Below are positions 1 to 8,135 of a stretch of 64,000 nt of DNA, piece by piece (position 1 is the stretch's first letter; every line of letters starts with the position of its first letter). This DNA is from Flavobacterium odoriferum (GTDB lineage Bacteria > Bacteroidota > Bacteroidia > Flavobacteriales > Flavobacteriaceae): NCBI RefSeq assembly GCF_025499515.1, contig NZ_JAMKFA010000007.1, positions 1 to 64,000 on the forward strand, written 5' to 3'. The position numbers and the translations under genes were made by a program. Below the pieces are notes generated by a model. The model ran no database searches. It saw nothing but the letters and a program-made list of their open reading frames with translations, and was not told where the DNA came from.

Positions 1-65
1 TAATCTTTTTTTGATGTTTTTTTGTGTGTTTTTCTTAACTCTCTGATAACAAGGATTTAATATAG

Positions 66-447
66 GAAAGTTTTTTTAGGGGTTGCCGTAAGGAACGCGA
101 AGCAAGCGCGAAGGTCGCGAAGTGGATTGTTTGAATGTTGAATAACGATTAACGAATTTTGAATAGTGAAGTTTTCAAATATTGTGGTTACATCCCCTAG
201 CCCCATTCGAAGGAGGAAATCTTATACATATATAATAGTGGATTCCGTTTTCAGTTGTGGGCTTAACTGCGTTAAGCAAAAGCCTGCTCGCAGGAGATTC
301 CTACTTCGGCGGAATGACACGCTTTGCGGGATTTCTCTTCTACGGAATGACAATTGCTCGCATGGCGAGGAAGGATTGCTCGCAGTCGCGAGGGATTAGT
401 GCTCGCTTTGGGAGCCAGTGGAATAGTTATCTGGAATGCAAAACGTC
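66..447. repeat. Gene-free block of short repeats
   Basis: No convincing gene is seen in the first 547 bases. The stretch is built from short, GC-richer repeated words: nested CGCGAAG words at 90-125, two copies of a GGAATGACA-ending hairpin word around 297-352, and two small CTCGC/GCGAG hairpins at 356-392. Open frames through it have no family resemblance and translate the repeat words. Such words are common between genes in Bacteroidetes; their function is not known to me. Confidence 0.5.
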
Positions 448-452
448 TTGTT

Positions 453-511
453 TAGCCCCGATGGGAACGGCATCCCACGCCTTAGCGTGGATATAGTGGA
501 CAGCGGGACTA
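453..511. repeat. Structured intergenic repeat (TAGCCCCG...CGGGACTA)
   Basis: The ends TAGCCCCG (453-460) and CGGGACTA (504-511) pair with one mismatch, and inside them CCACGC (475-480) and GCGTGG (485-490) form a perfect hairpin with a CTTA loop. I recall similar 'TAGCCC...GCGGGA' elements scattered between genes of Flavobacteriaceae, but cannot check that here. It lies just downstream of the end of the DUF4294 gene and could fold at the 3' end of that transcript. Confidence 0.45.
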
Positions 512-547
512 GGAGTTTTATGGAATACTGAAGTGTGCTTCTGAAAA

Positions 548-1234
548 TTATTTTGATTCTTCCTTAGTAGCAGCTTTGGCTTTGTTTATCCAAAAAATGT
601 TTAACTTATCATAATCGATAGGTTTTGCCGCTTCTTGTTTAGTGAGTTGTCTTAAATCGAATGCAGCGGTTAGAATACCTTCTATATGGTAGTCTTCTTT
701 GACTTCATAAGGACGGTATTCTGTTTTTAGGTTGATGCTAAATAATCTTGCAGTTGAATTTGCCCAGAAGGCTTTCCAACCGCTTTTGTATTCTTTAATT
801 AGGTTATAGGTTGAAACTCCGGTTTGTCTGTTGATTAATTTGACCAAGATTTGACCGTCTTTGCGAGACAATTTTTTAAGTTTTGGTTCAAACTCTTCTT
901 CTAAATATTTTTCAACTATTTTAAAATATTTCTTTTTCTCTCTATCGGTTTTTAATTTAGCCATTGTTGCATCCATTTGTGTTAACTTATCTGCAGTAAG
1001 TTTTGCATACGGATACACTCTAAAAATTCTACGCTTTAAAATTAGTTTTGCTTTTCGGTCTTCGTCATTGATTGAAGTAACTCCATCGGGCGAAACCACA
1101 ATTTCTCTTAATTCCATAGAATAAATGATTGACGAGTCTTGAGCGGTCATGACTAATGTATCTTTTTCGGTTTGTGAAAAAGTGTTAAGACTAAAGAATA
1201 GTATTAAAAAGCCGGCGATTTTTATTTTACACAT
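548..1234 (-). CDS. DUF4294 family secreted protein
   Basis: 228 residues with an N-terminal signal peptide (hydrophobic stretch at about 6-19, ending FSQ), so probably exported to the periplasm. The central part, with the RRIFRVYPYAKLTAD segment at about residues 90-105 and a Lys/Glu-rich helix after it, matches what I remember of the Bacteroidetes family DUF4294, whose function is unknown. It is divergent from the M42 peptidase gene with 110 bases between them. Family assignment is from memory of the motif, not a search. Confidence 0.75.
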   Translation of the reverse strand: MCKIKIAGFLILFFSLNTFSQTEKDTLVMTAQDSSIIYSMELREIVVSPDGVTSINDEDRKAKLILKRRIFRVYPYAKLTADKLTQMDATMAKLKTDREKKKYFKIVEKYLEEEFEPKLKKLSRKDGQILVKLINRQTGVSTYNLIKEYKSGWKAFWANSTARLFSINLKTEYRPYEVKEDYHIEGILTAAFDLRQLTKQEAAKPIDYDKLNIFWINKAKAATKEESK

Positions 1235-1344
1235 ATTAAAATTACTTGTTTGAAAAATGTAATATCAAAAAGTAAACCAAAATTATTGAATTTATATGAA
1301 ACTAATTAGACTTATTTATATTTTAGCAAAAAATTATAGTTACT

Positions 1345-2439
1345 ATGAGTACAAAATCGATATTAAAGAAGTCGTCGATGACTTTTTTGGAAAATTATTT
1401 GAATAATGCTTCTCCAACAGGATACGAATCGGAAGGGCAAAAACTTTGGATGGACTATTTAAAACCATATGTTGATACCTTTATTACCGATACCTACGGA
1501 AGTGCTGTTGGAGTTATTAATCCCGACGCACCTTATAAAGTAATTATTGAAGGTCATGCCGATGAAATTTCGTGGTATGTGAATTACATTACCGATGACG
1601 GATTAATTTACGTGATTAGAAACGGAGGTTCGGATCATCAGATTGCGCCATCGAAGCGTGTGAACATTCATACGAAGAAAGGAATTGTGCGTGGTGTTTT
1701 TGGTTGGCCAGCGATTCATACTAGAGGAAGAAGCGGAAAAGCAGAAGAAACAGCAAAAATTGAAAACATATTTATCGATTGTGGTTGCTCCACGAAAGCT
1801 GAAGTAGAAGCTTTAGGCGTTCATGTGGGTTGTGTGATTACGTATCCAGACAATTTTGAGATTTTGAACCACGATAAATTTGTGTGTAGAGCCATTGATA
1901 ACCGCATGGGTGGTTTTATGATTGCCGAAGTAGCGCGTTTATTAAAGGAGAACAAAAAGAAATTGCCTTTTGGATTGTACATCGTAAACTCGGTGCAGGA
2001 GGAAATTGGTTTGCGTGGTGCCGAAATGATTACCCAACGCATTAAACCGAACGTTGCCATAGTTACCGATGTTTGCCACGACACCACGACTCCAATGATT
2101 GACAAAAAAATTGAAGGTGATTTAAAAATGGGACGCGGACCGGTTATTGCGTACGCTCCTGCAACACAAAACGTGTTACGTGAAATGATTGTGGACACAG
2201 CGGTAGAAAACAAAATACCTTTCCAACGCCATGCGACTTCTAGAGTTACGGGAACCGATACCGATGCTTTTGCGTATAGCAATGGCGGAGTTGCCTCGGC
2301 TTTGATTTCGTTACCGTTGCGTTATATGCACACAACCGTAGAAATGGTACACCGCGACGACGTAGAAAATGTAATTAAATTGATTTACGAAACATTATTG
2401 AAAATTGAAAATAACGAAACGTTTAGTTATTTTAAATAA
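1345..2439 (+). CDS. M42 family metallopeptidase (aminopeptidase)
   Basis: 364 residues, the usual length of M42 (glutamyl/deblocking aminopeptidase, endoglucanase M) dimetal enzymes that remove N-terminal residues from peptides in the cytoplasm. Metal and catalytic motifs are visible: the EGHADE segment near residue 70, AIDNRMGG near 184, the catalytic QEEIGLRGA near 219, DVCHDT near 248, and the C-terminal metal histidine in RYMHTTVEM near 330. No signal peptide. A hairpin terminator follows at 2460-2489, so it appears to be a single-gene unit. Confidence 0.93.
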   Translation: MSTKSILKKSSMTFLENYLNNASPTGYESEGQKLWMDYLKPYVDTFITDTYGSAVGVINPDAPYKVIIEGHADEISWYVNYITDDGLIYVIRNGGSDHQIAPSKRVNIHTKKGIVRGVFGWPAIHTRGRSGKAEETAKIENIFIDCGCSTKAEVEALGVHVGCVITYPDNFEILNHDKFVCRAIDNRMGGFMIAEVARLLKENKKKLPFGLYIVNSVQEEIGLRGAEMITQRIKPNVAIVTDVCHDTTTPMIDKKIEGDLKMGRGPVIAYAPATQNVLREMIVDTAVENKIPFQRHATSRVTGTDTDAFAYSNGGVASALISLPLRYMHTTVEMVHRDDVENVIKLIYETLLKIENNETFSYFK

Positions 2440-2459
2440 TAGTTTTTTCTCATAAAATT

Positions 2460-2489
2460 TAAAAGTCCTCATTTTGGGGACTTTTTTTT
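2460..2489 (+). terminator. Terminator of the M42 peptidase gene
   Basis: AAAAGTCC and GGGGACTTT arms separated by a short T-rich loop and followed by a run of eight T. It leaves only about 36 bases before the restriction gene, which must therefore have its own promoter close by. Confidence 0.75.
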
Positions 2490-2525
2490 GTAATTTAGCA
2501 ATCAAAATCCGACAAATTAATTGCA

Positions 2526-3290
2526 ATGGCAAATAAATACGTAGACTTTATTTCAGACGAACATCTTTTAAATTGTGTAGCGAATTTACACAAATCTTAT
2601 TTGAAAGCCAAAAACAATGTGTCCAAAAAAAGTTTTTATTCAAATAAAGTAGATACAATAAAGTTAACTTTTGACTCCAAATTCAACAATATAGATGAAG
2701 AAGATTTAATACAATCAGAAATTCTTAGACAAATAGATAAGTCAATAAATAATTCTATTGGAACTTTCCATGAACAAGTTCTTGGCGGAATTAAAGGTTT
2801 TGAAGTAGGTAAACTAAGTGGCTTTGATATTAAAGCTAATGACAATACTCTTTTTGCCGATATTAAAAATAAACACAATACGATGAACAGTAGTTCTTCT
2901 GAAGCTTTATTTCAAAAATTAGCTCGTTATGCAGATGACTATAAAAAAGCTAAATGTTATTGGGTACAAATTTTAGCAAAGAATAGTTTCAATGAACATT
3001 GGAAAGGTGAAATCAACGGGAAAGAATATAGTCATTCAAGAGTTTTTAAAATTTCTGGCGATCAATTTTATGCATTACTTTCTGGTCAAGAAGATGCTCT
3101 TTTCAAGTTATATAAAGCTTTACCAAAAGCTATTGATGACTATTTAAAGTCATCAAAATCAGAAAATATTGAAAAAGAAAATTCTGCTTTAGAAGAAATT
3201 AATGCCGAAACGAAAAAATCAAAACGAACTATATTAAATCAAATAACTTTTGAAAATTATAGTTATTATCTTGGATTCAATAAATTGTAA
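2526..3290 (+). CDS. Type II restriction endonuclease, Eco47II/Sau96I family
   Basis: 254 residues resembling the Eco47II family, whose known members cut GGNCC. A PD-(D/E)xK-type nuclease core is visible as Asp101, then Asp112-Ile-Lys114 in LFADIKNKHN. The cognate cytosine methyltransferase is encoded on the opposite strand and the two reading frames overlap tail to tail by 25 bases (3266-3290). The gene is visibly more AT-rich than the peptidase gene before it, as expected of a mobile restriction unit. Specificity is inferred from the family only. Confidence 0.82.
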   Translation: MANKYVDFISDEHLLNCVANLHKSYLKAKNNVSKKSFYSNKVDTIKLTFDSKFNNIDEEDLIQSEILRQIDKSINNSIGTFHEQVLGGIKGFEVGKLSGFDIKANDNTLFADIKNKHNTMNSSSSEALFQKLARYADDYKKAKCYWVQILAKNSFNEHWKGEINGKEYSHSRVFKISGDQFYALLSGQEDALFKLYKALPKAIDDYLKSSKSENIEKENSALEEINAETKKSKRTILNQITFENYSYYLGFNKL

Positions 3291-4504
3291 TATTCATTTA
3301 AAAACTTTATAATAGAATATCCCACTTCTCTTCCCAGATTTACAGGAACAGCATTTCCAATTTGCTTATATTGATGAGCTATTGAACCAGAGAATTCCCA
3401 ATCATCTGGAAAAGTTTGAATTCTTGCATATTCACGAACTGTAAAGGGACGAGTTTCATCAGGGTGACAGCGTTCTGTTTGTTTTTGTGCTGGACTACAA
3501 GTTAATGTCAAACACGGTTCATCCCAACCAATTCGTCTTGCCATTCCTGTTTTTCCACCACCTAAATAAAAACTTGCTCCCATAAAATCTTTTTGAATTT
3601 CTAAAGGTAAATCTCTCCAGTAACCTTTCGGAGGAACTAAATCTAATACACTTTTTTTACTTTCAGGGTATTTAGCACCTGCTGATTTAGGAACATTTGA
3701 ACTAAACAATTCTCCTTTTTTTAAAGCATCAGAAAGGTTATATATTTTCTTGTATGGTTTTGGATATTCATATTTCTGATTAATATCTTTTCTAATTCCT
3801 ACCAATATTAATCTTTCCCTTTTTTGAGGTACTTTAAAATTAATAGCTTTTAAAACTTTTACAGGCATTACATTATATCCTATTTCATCTAAAATAGAAA
3901 TCATTCCTTTTAAAGTTTTACCATTATCGTGATTTAAAAGACCTTTTACATTCTCTCCTATACATATTGGAGGGTTGACTTCCTTAACTACACGAGCAAA
4001 TTCATAAAACAATGTTCCTCTTGCATCTTCAAAACCCAACCTTTTTCCAGCATAACTAAAAGCTTGACAAGGAAAACCACCAGTTACAACATCTACTTGA
4101 TTGTGATATTCTGTAAAATTGAAATTTTTTATATCACCTTCAAGAACATTCCAATTAGGACGATTTTTTCTCAAAGTTTCACATGCATGCTTATCTATTT
4201 CATTTAATGCTACGCATTTCAACCCAGCTTTTTCCATACCAACTGCCAATCCTCCTGCTCCAGCAAAAAGTTCTAAAACATTATACTCGTAATTAGGAAT
4301 AACAAAATTTGAAACTGTTTCCTTTATATCTGTTTGAAGAAATTCAGCGAATAAAGTTTCAACATCATTTCTGCGATAAACTCTATAATTACTCATAGGT
4401 TCTCGAACAGCAGTAAGTTTTCCTTCTTCATCCCATCGACGAAGTGTTTTAGTACTCTTGTTTAGCAATTTTGCTGTTTCTGAAATAGTTAAATATTCAC
4501 TCAT
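3266..4504 (-). CDS. DNA cytosine-5 methyltransferase with N-terminal MerR-like HTH
   Basis: 412 residues from the ATG at 4504; an in-frame start 18 bases upstream is less likely because the HTH begins at once with MSEYLTISE. Residues 1-52 are a MerR/excisionase-type helix-turn-helix (TISETAKLL...TLRRWDEEGKL). The C5 methyltransferase follows: SAM motif LFAGAGG at 79-85, catalytic Cys146 in GGFPCQ, motif VI GENVKGL near 184, and motif X QIGNAVPVN near the end. It should protect GGNCC sites against the adjoining nuclease. The fused HTH suggests self-regulation of the unit, which is inference. Confidence 0.92.
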   Translation of the reverse strand: MSEYLTISETAKLLNKSTKTLRRWDEEGKLTAVREPMSNYRVYRRNDVETLFAEFLQTDIKETVSNFVIPNYEYNVLELFAGAGGLAVGMEKAGLKCVALNEIDKHACETLRKNRPNWNVLEGDIKNFNFTEYHNQVDVVTGGFPCQAFSYAGKRLGFEDARGTLFYEFARVVKEVNPPICIGENVKGLLNHDNGKTLKGMISILDEIGYNVMPVKVLKAINFKVPQKRERLILVGIRKDINQKYEYPKPYKKIYNLSDALKKGELFSSNVPKSAGAKYPESKKSVLDLVPPKGYWRDLPLEIQKDFMGASFYLGGGKTGMARRIGWDEPCLTLTCSPAQKQTERCHPDETRPFTVREYARIQTFPDDWEFSGSIAHQYKQIGNAVPVNLGREVGYSIIKFLNEYYNLLNPR

Positions 4505-4593
4505 AACCAAATTATACAACATTAGACATTGGTTACAAATATAATGTAAAATATTTTAAATTTCAAAAATTAAAATTGAAAATTAAAACACAA

Positions 4594-4617
4594 AAAATCC
4601 CGCTTTCGCGGGATTTT
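4594..4617 (-). terminator. Terminator of purC
   Basis: A perfect 10-bp stem, AAAATCCCGC and GCGGGATTTT, with a TTTC loop, directly after the purC stop codon. It separates purC from the methyltransferase gene, which is read in the same direction. Confidence 0.85.
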
Positions 4618-4624
4618 CTATATC

Positions 4625-5575
4625 TTATCTATTCTGTAAATAACTCAAAACGTTTTTCTCAATTCGCTCGTTGATATTGGAAATATCCGCTTTTACGAAT
4701 TTTTCTCCAATGATGTTTTCGAATAACTCAATGTAACGTTCTGAAACCGTTTCAATGTATTCGTCTGACATAAACGGAATTTGTTGTCCTTCTTTTCCTT
4801 GGAACCCGTTTTCAATTAACCAACGACGCACGAACTCTTTTGATAATTGTTTTTGTTCTTCGTTGTTGTTTTGTCTTTCTTGGTAGCCTTCTGCGTAGAA
4901 ATAACGAGAAGAATCAGGTGTGTGGATTTCGTCGATTAATACGATTTGTCCGTCCTTTGTTTTCCCGAATTCGTATTTCGTATCTACTAAGATTAAACCA
5001 CGAGATGCTGCAATTTCAGTTCCTCTTTGGTATAATGCTCTGGTGTATTTTTCTAAAATTAGGTAATCTTCTTCGGTTACAATTCCGTTGACTAAAATGG
5101 CTTCACGAGAAATGTCTTCGTCATGCGAACCGTTATCCGCTTTGGTTGTTGGCGTGATGATTGGTGTTGGGAATTTATCGTTTTCTTTTAAACCTTCTGG
5201 CATTTCTACACCGCAAAGGATTCTTCTTCCTGCTGCATATTCACGCGCTGCATGTCCTGATAAATAACCACGAATTACCATTTCTACTTTGAACGGCTCA
5301 CATAAATGTCCTACCGCCACGTTTGGATCTGGAGTTGCAACTAACCAATTTGGTACAATATCAGACGTTAATTCCATGAACTTGGTAGCAATTTGATTCA
5401 GGATTTGTCCTTTGTAAGGAATTCCTTTTGGTAAAACCACATCAAATGCCGAAAGACGGTCGGTAGCAACCATCACTAATAAGTCATCATTGATATTGTA
5501 AACTTCTCTAACTTTTCCACGGTAAACCGATTTTTGACCTGGAAAATTGAAATTGGTAGTCGTAATTGTGTTCAT
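4625..5575 (-). CDS. purC: Phosphoribosylaminoimidazole-succinocarboxamide synthase
   Basis: 316 residues from the ATG at 5575 (MNTITTTNF). An upstream in-frame ATG at 5611 would add 12 residues ([11 protein letters not shown]...) encoded by a GC-rich intergenic repeat and is rejected. The enzyme joins aspartate to CAIR in purine synthesis, with ATP. Visible family motifs are YRGKVREVY near residue 16, [11 protein letters not shown] near 38, [13 protein letters not shown] near 95 and LVDTKYEFG near 193 with the later [10 protein letters not shown]. Length fits the long bacterial/yeast-type SAICAR synthetase. Confidence 0.96.
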   Translation of the reverse strand: MNTITTTNFNFPGQKSVYRGKVREVYNINDDLLVMVATDRLSAFDVVLPKGIPYKGQILNQIATKFMELTSDIVPNWLVATPDPNVAVGHLCEPFKVEMVIRGYLSGHAAREYAAGRRILCGVEMPEGLKENDKFPTPIITPTTKADNGSHDEDISREAILVNGIVTEEDYLILEKYTRALYQRGTEIAASRGLILVDTKYEFGKTKDGQIVLIDEIHTPDSSRYFYAEGYQERQNNNEEQKQLSKEFVRRWLIENGFQGKEGQQIPFMSDEYIETVSERYIELFENIIGEKFVKADISNINERIEKNVLSYLQNR

Positions 5576-5643
5576 TATGTTGTGTTGTTGTTTTATTCCG
5601 CTACGCTCCATACAGTTCGGCTCGCCTCGGGTGTGTTGAAGTG

Positions 5644-5674
5644 CAAAAGTAATTTGTTATGAAGAGATATACAA
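5644..5674 (-). promoter_or_regulatory. Promoter of purC
   Basis: On the minus strand TTG (5674-5672), 20 bases, then TACTTTTG (5651-5644), a full match to the Bacteroidetes -7 box TAnnTTTG. The predicted transcript would start about 60 bases before the ATG at 5575. Confidence 0.55.
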
Positions 5675-5690
5675 GAAAATTAGAAAATAT

Positions 5691-5727
5691 AAAACCCATT
5701 GATTCAAACTAGTAATCAATGGGTTTT
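5691..5727 (-). terminator. Terminator of the GIGT-motif protein gene
   Basis: Perfect 14-bp inverted repeat, AAAACCCATTGATT and AATCAATGGGTTTT, with a 9-base loop, just after the stop codon at 5750. Confidence 0.8.
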
Positions 5728-5749
5728 ACGTTAAAATGTTTTCCTGTTA

Positions 5750-7162
5750 TTATTTTTGGGCAACTATATTTTTTTCATTGCTTTTGATTGCTAATTGTGT
5801 TTCTTTTGCAGGAACTGGACCATAAGGCAAACGCAATCCAACATGTTCAGATGTGATGTTGCCTTGTGCATCTTTGTCGTCTGCTCTGTTGGCAACAATG
5901 TGCCAAGAGAATTTTGTGTTGCTTGTTCCGTTGGCTAATTCTTTTACTTTGAAGCCATTTTTAGATTTTTCGGTAACAAAAACGCCGTTGCAATCACCTT
6001 CTAATTGGATAAATACTTTCAACGGATGTTTGTCATCAATATATAAAGCTTCTTTTAAAATTTCATCAATTGGAACATAAACTTCCCCATTTACTAATTC
6101 GGCTGTTCCATAATCTTCAAATAAAATTTCGGGAGCTTCTGGCGAAAATAGTACACGTGGTTTATTTTCTTTATCCATAATCATGGTAGAATTGGTTCCG
6201 TTTCCAATGATTTTATAATTGGTTCCACCTGTACCCGTATTTGTAGCATTGTATTTTATTCCAACATAAGCATACGATTGACCTGCTCCAACACCACCAT
6301 TAAAATAACCGCCATACAAACTTCTTCTATTGGCCAAAACGCCATTAGGAGAAATATTATCAATTCCAGCTATTTTAGCAAAAGCACTTGAATTTAAAGT
6401 CGCTACGTTATTATCGGAATCCAATCCAAAACCACCGGCACAATTGGTATAATAAGTTGCATTATTTGGATCACCAAAACCATTTGAACCATAAACACCC
6501 ACAAAAGGTCCAGAACCTGCAACTCCAGCACCTGTGCTAGGAAAAATACTTGCCCCAGGACCAGCTCCACCTAAAATAGCCGTTCCGCCATTATTAACAT
6601 TGGTTCCCCAAAAAGCGTTACCAATATTATCGTTATTAGCGCCATGAACCGCATCGTTTCCGGCTCCAGTAGTTGAAACATATAGTTTTGTAAATGCGTC
6701 GCCTGCAGAATTTATGGCAACATTTCCATCTGAGCGAACAACAGCTCGTTGAAGATTATTTGTTCTAAAAATTAAATTTTGATTGTCTGAAGTTCCAAGA
6801 AAATTTGTAGCAGGATTAGTTCCTGAATTTCCTAAAAGTGACCAATCTCTTCCACCAGTTCCGTCTAATGCTACCCATTGTGTTCCATCCCAAAAGTAAA
6901 AGCCTGGTGCAACATGTAATGGAGCTACTCCATTTGTAGCGGTATTGTAAACAAGTGTTCCATTTGCAAGCGCACCTCCTTGCGGGTTAACAACTGGTAG
7001 TGCAACATTTCGAGCAGTTAAAGCTACTCTGGAAACTAAGACACCTTGTGTATTTGAATTAATATCTAAAAATGCTTGTGGGGTTACGGTGCCAATACCC
7101 ACTTGAGCGTTAATCGTACAGTAGCATAGTAACGCGATTAAGGTTAAGTAATTTTTTTTCAT
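5750..7162 (-). CDS. Secreted GIGT-motif protein of unknown function
   Basis: 470 residues. A signal peptide (MKKNYLTLIALLCYCTINAQ) is followed by the VGIGTVTPQAFLDIN segment, typical of many secreted or surface proteins of Bacteroidetes. The middle (about 110-320) is rich in Gly, Asn and Thr and looks like irregular beta repeats; the last 130 residues look like a compact domain with a DYGTAELVNGEVYVPID stretch. No type IX secretion tail or enzyme motif is seen. It stands alone between its own promoter and terminator, between purC and a beta-barrel gene. Confidence 0.75.
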   Translation of the reverse strand: MKKNYLTLIALLCYCTINAQVGIGTVTPQAFLDINSNTQGVLVSRVALTARNVALPVVNPQGGALANGTLVYNTATNGVAPLHVAPGFYFWDGTQWVALDGTGGRDWSLLGNSGTNPATNFLGTSDNQNLIFRTNNLQRAVVRSDGNVAINSAGDAFTKLYVSTTGAGNDAVHGANNDNIGNAFWGTNVNNGGTAILGGAGPGASIFPSTGAGVAGSGPFVGVYGSNGFGDPNNATYYTNCAGGFGLDSDNNVATLNSSAFAKIAGIDNISPNGVLANRRSLYGGYFNGGVGAGQSYAYVGIKYNATNTGTGGTNYKIIGNGTNSTMIMDKENKPRVLFSPEAPEILFEDYGTAELVNGEVYVPIDEILKEALYIDDKHPLKVFIQLEGDCNGVFVTEKSKNGFKVKELANGTSNTKFSWHIVANRADDKDAQGNITSEHVGLRLPYGPVPAKETQLAIKSNEKNIVAQK

Positions 7163-7210
7163 AAAATTGGGGAATTAAGTTCATTTTTTGTTTTTTAAGG
7201 TTTAATGAAT

Positions 7211-7218
7211 CAAATTTA
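7211..7218 (-). promoter_or_regulatory. -7 box for the GIGT-motif protein gene
   Basis: TAAATTTG on the minus strand matches TAnnTTTG fully, about 49 bases before the ATG at 7162. No clear -33 TTG lies at the right distance. The remaining 200 bases to 7422 are very AT-rich and hold nothing else I can name apart from the terminator. Confidence 0.4.
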
Positions 7219-7370
7219 ACATTTATTTACATTTTATATCGATAAAATAAACATTTTTTATTAATTAGTTTTAATTTTTAAATATTAAAAAATATTTTAA
7301 CATAATTAATAATTTATTATCAAATCAAAAACAAATAACAACTTAACTTTTACGAAATTGTCATAAAAAC

Positions 7371-7401
7371 AAAAAAAGAGATGATAAATCACCTCTTTTT
7401 T
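7371..7401 (-). terminator. Terminator of the beta-barrel protein gene
   Basis: Read on the minus strand, GAGGTGAT and ATCATCTC pair (one G-U) around a TT loop, with A and T runs outside. On the plus strand the same stem has an A-C mismatch, so the minus direction is favoured. Confidence 0.75.
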
Positions 7402-7422
7402 ACAAAAATATTAACTATTAAA

Positions 7423-7932
7423 TTAAAATCTAATATTGTAAGTAGCGCCAATTCCTACTGTTTGAATATCAAGATCATTTTCTGCAAATGTATTTTGATA
7501 AAAAGCAAAAATATTCCAATCGTTGTTATGGTATCCAATTTGAGGATTTACATATAATCCTCCATCATTGTTTTCTACTTTAGTTAAGAATCCGTAACCT
7601 AAATCAGCACCAAAAAACAAACCAGTTGGTGTAAAATAGTAACGTAAAAAAACCGCTGCTGGAATAAGTCCAAAATCATCCAACTCATCTTTTGCAAAAA
7701 AGTGATTGTACCCAGTAGCTAAACCTACTCCGAAATTAGGATTAATTAAATATTGTCCTCTTAAATCAACACCTAAAGTAAATGATGCAGCATCTCCAGC
7801 ATCACCAACAGGAATACCTGCAGTTAAGCCTGCTTTTAACCATGAATTGTCTGTAGTAAATTCAACTTCTGTTTCTTGACTAAAAGCAAAGTTTAGTCCC
7901 AATAATCCGATAAATAAAAATAATTTTTTCAT
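7423..7932 (-). CDS. Outer-membrane beta-barrel protein
   Basis: 169 residues with a clear signal peptide (MKKLFLFIGLLGLNFAFSQ). The mature part alternates polar and hydrophobic/aromatic residues in Gly-rich strands (WLKAGLTAGIPVGD, GVGLATGYNHFF, GLFFGADLGYGFLT) and ends TYNIRF with a terminal Phe, the usual signature of a small outer-membrane barrel. It resembles the porin-family barrels abundant in Flavobacteria. Ligand and role cannot be read from the sequence. Confidence 0.8.
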   Translation of the reverse strand: MKKLFLFIGLLGLNFAFSQETEVEFTTDNSWLKAGLTAGIPVGDAGDAASFTLGVDLRGQYLINPNFGVGLATGYNHFFAKDELDDFGLIPAAVFLRYYFTPTGLFFGADLGYGFLTKVENNDGGLYVNPQIGYHNNDWNIFAFYQNTFAENDLDIQTVGIGATYNIRF

Positions 7933-8064
7933 TTTTTTCTTTTGTTATTAAAATGCAAATTTGAGTCAATTCCTTGCAAAAAGGATTACAGAATTTCAGC
8001 AAAGTTTTACATATTTAAAAGAAAAAAGCTTTTCTTGGTAGAAAAGCTTCAATCAAATTATGGG

Positions 8065-8118
8065 TTAATCGTTATTCTCAATACTCTTATATGCATCGAT
8101 TGTTTTAAATGTTAATCT
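8065..8118 (-). pseudogene. Relic copy of the phoH 3' end
   Basis: On the minus strand these bases encode RLTFKTIDAYKSIENND then a stop, against RLVKKIIDAYKSIENND then a stop at the real end of phoH (9641-9694). A 26-base core is identical (8072-8097 versus 9648-9673); the stop codon (TAA against TAG) and several other bases differ. No phoH coding can be followed upstream of it. It sits 1,576 bases downstream of the true phoH end, so the two copies bracket the KilA-N and secreted-protein genes. Confidence 0.8.
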
Positions 8119-8135
8119 AAAAATTGAAATAGATC

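Noticed and set aside
166..496. Two overlapping rightward open frames of 77 and 79 codons
   Set aside because: They translate repeat words (LRRNDT/LRRNDN type), have no leader or family features, and overlap the structured repeat element.
2526..4504. Depletion of GGNCC sites as proof of restriction specificity
   Set aside because: GGNCC sites such as those near 6504 and 16037 are present in the window, and methylation would protect them, so site counts here decide nothing.
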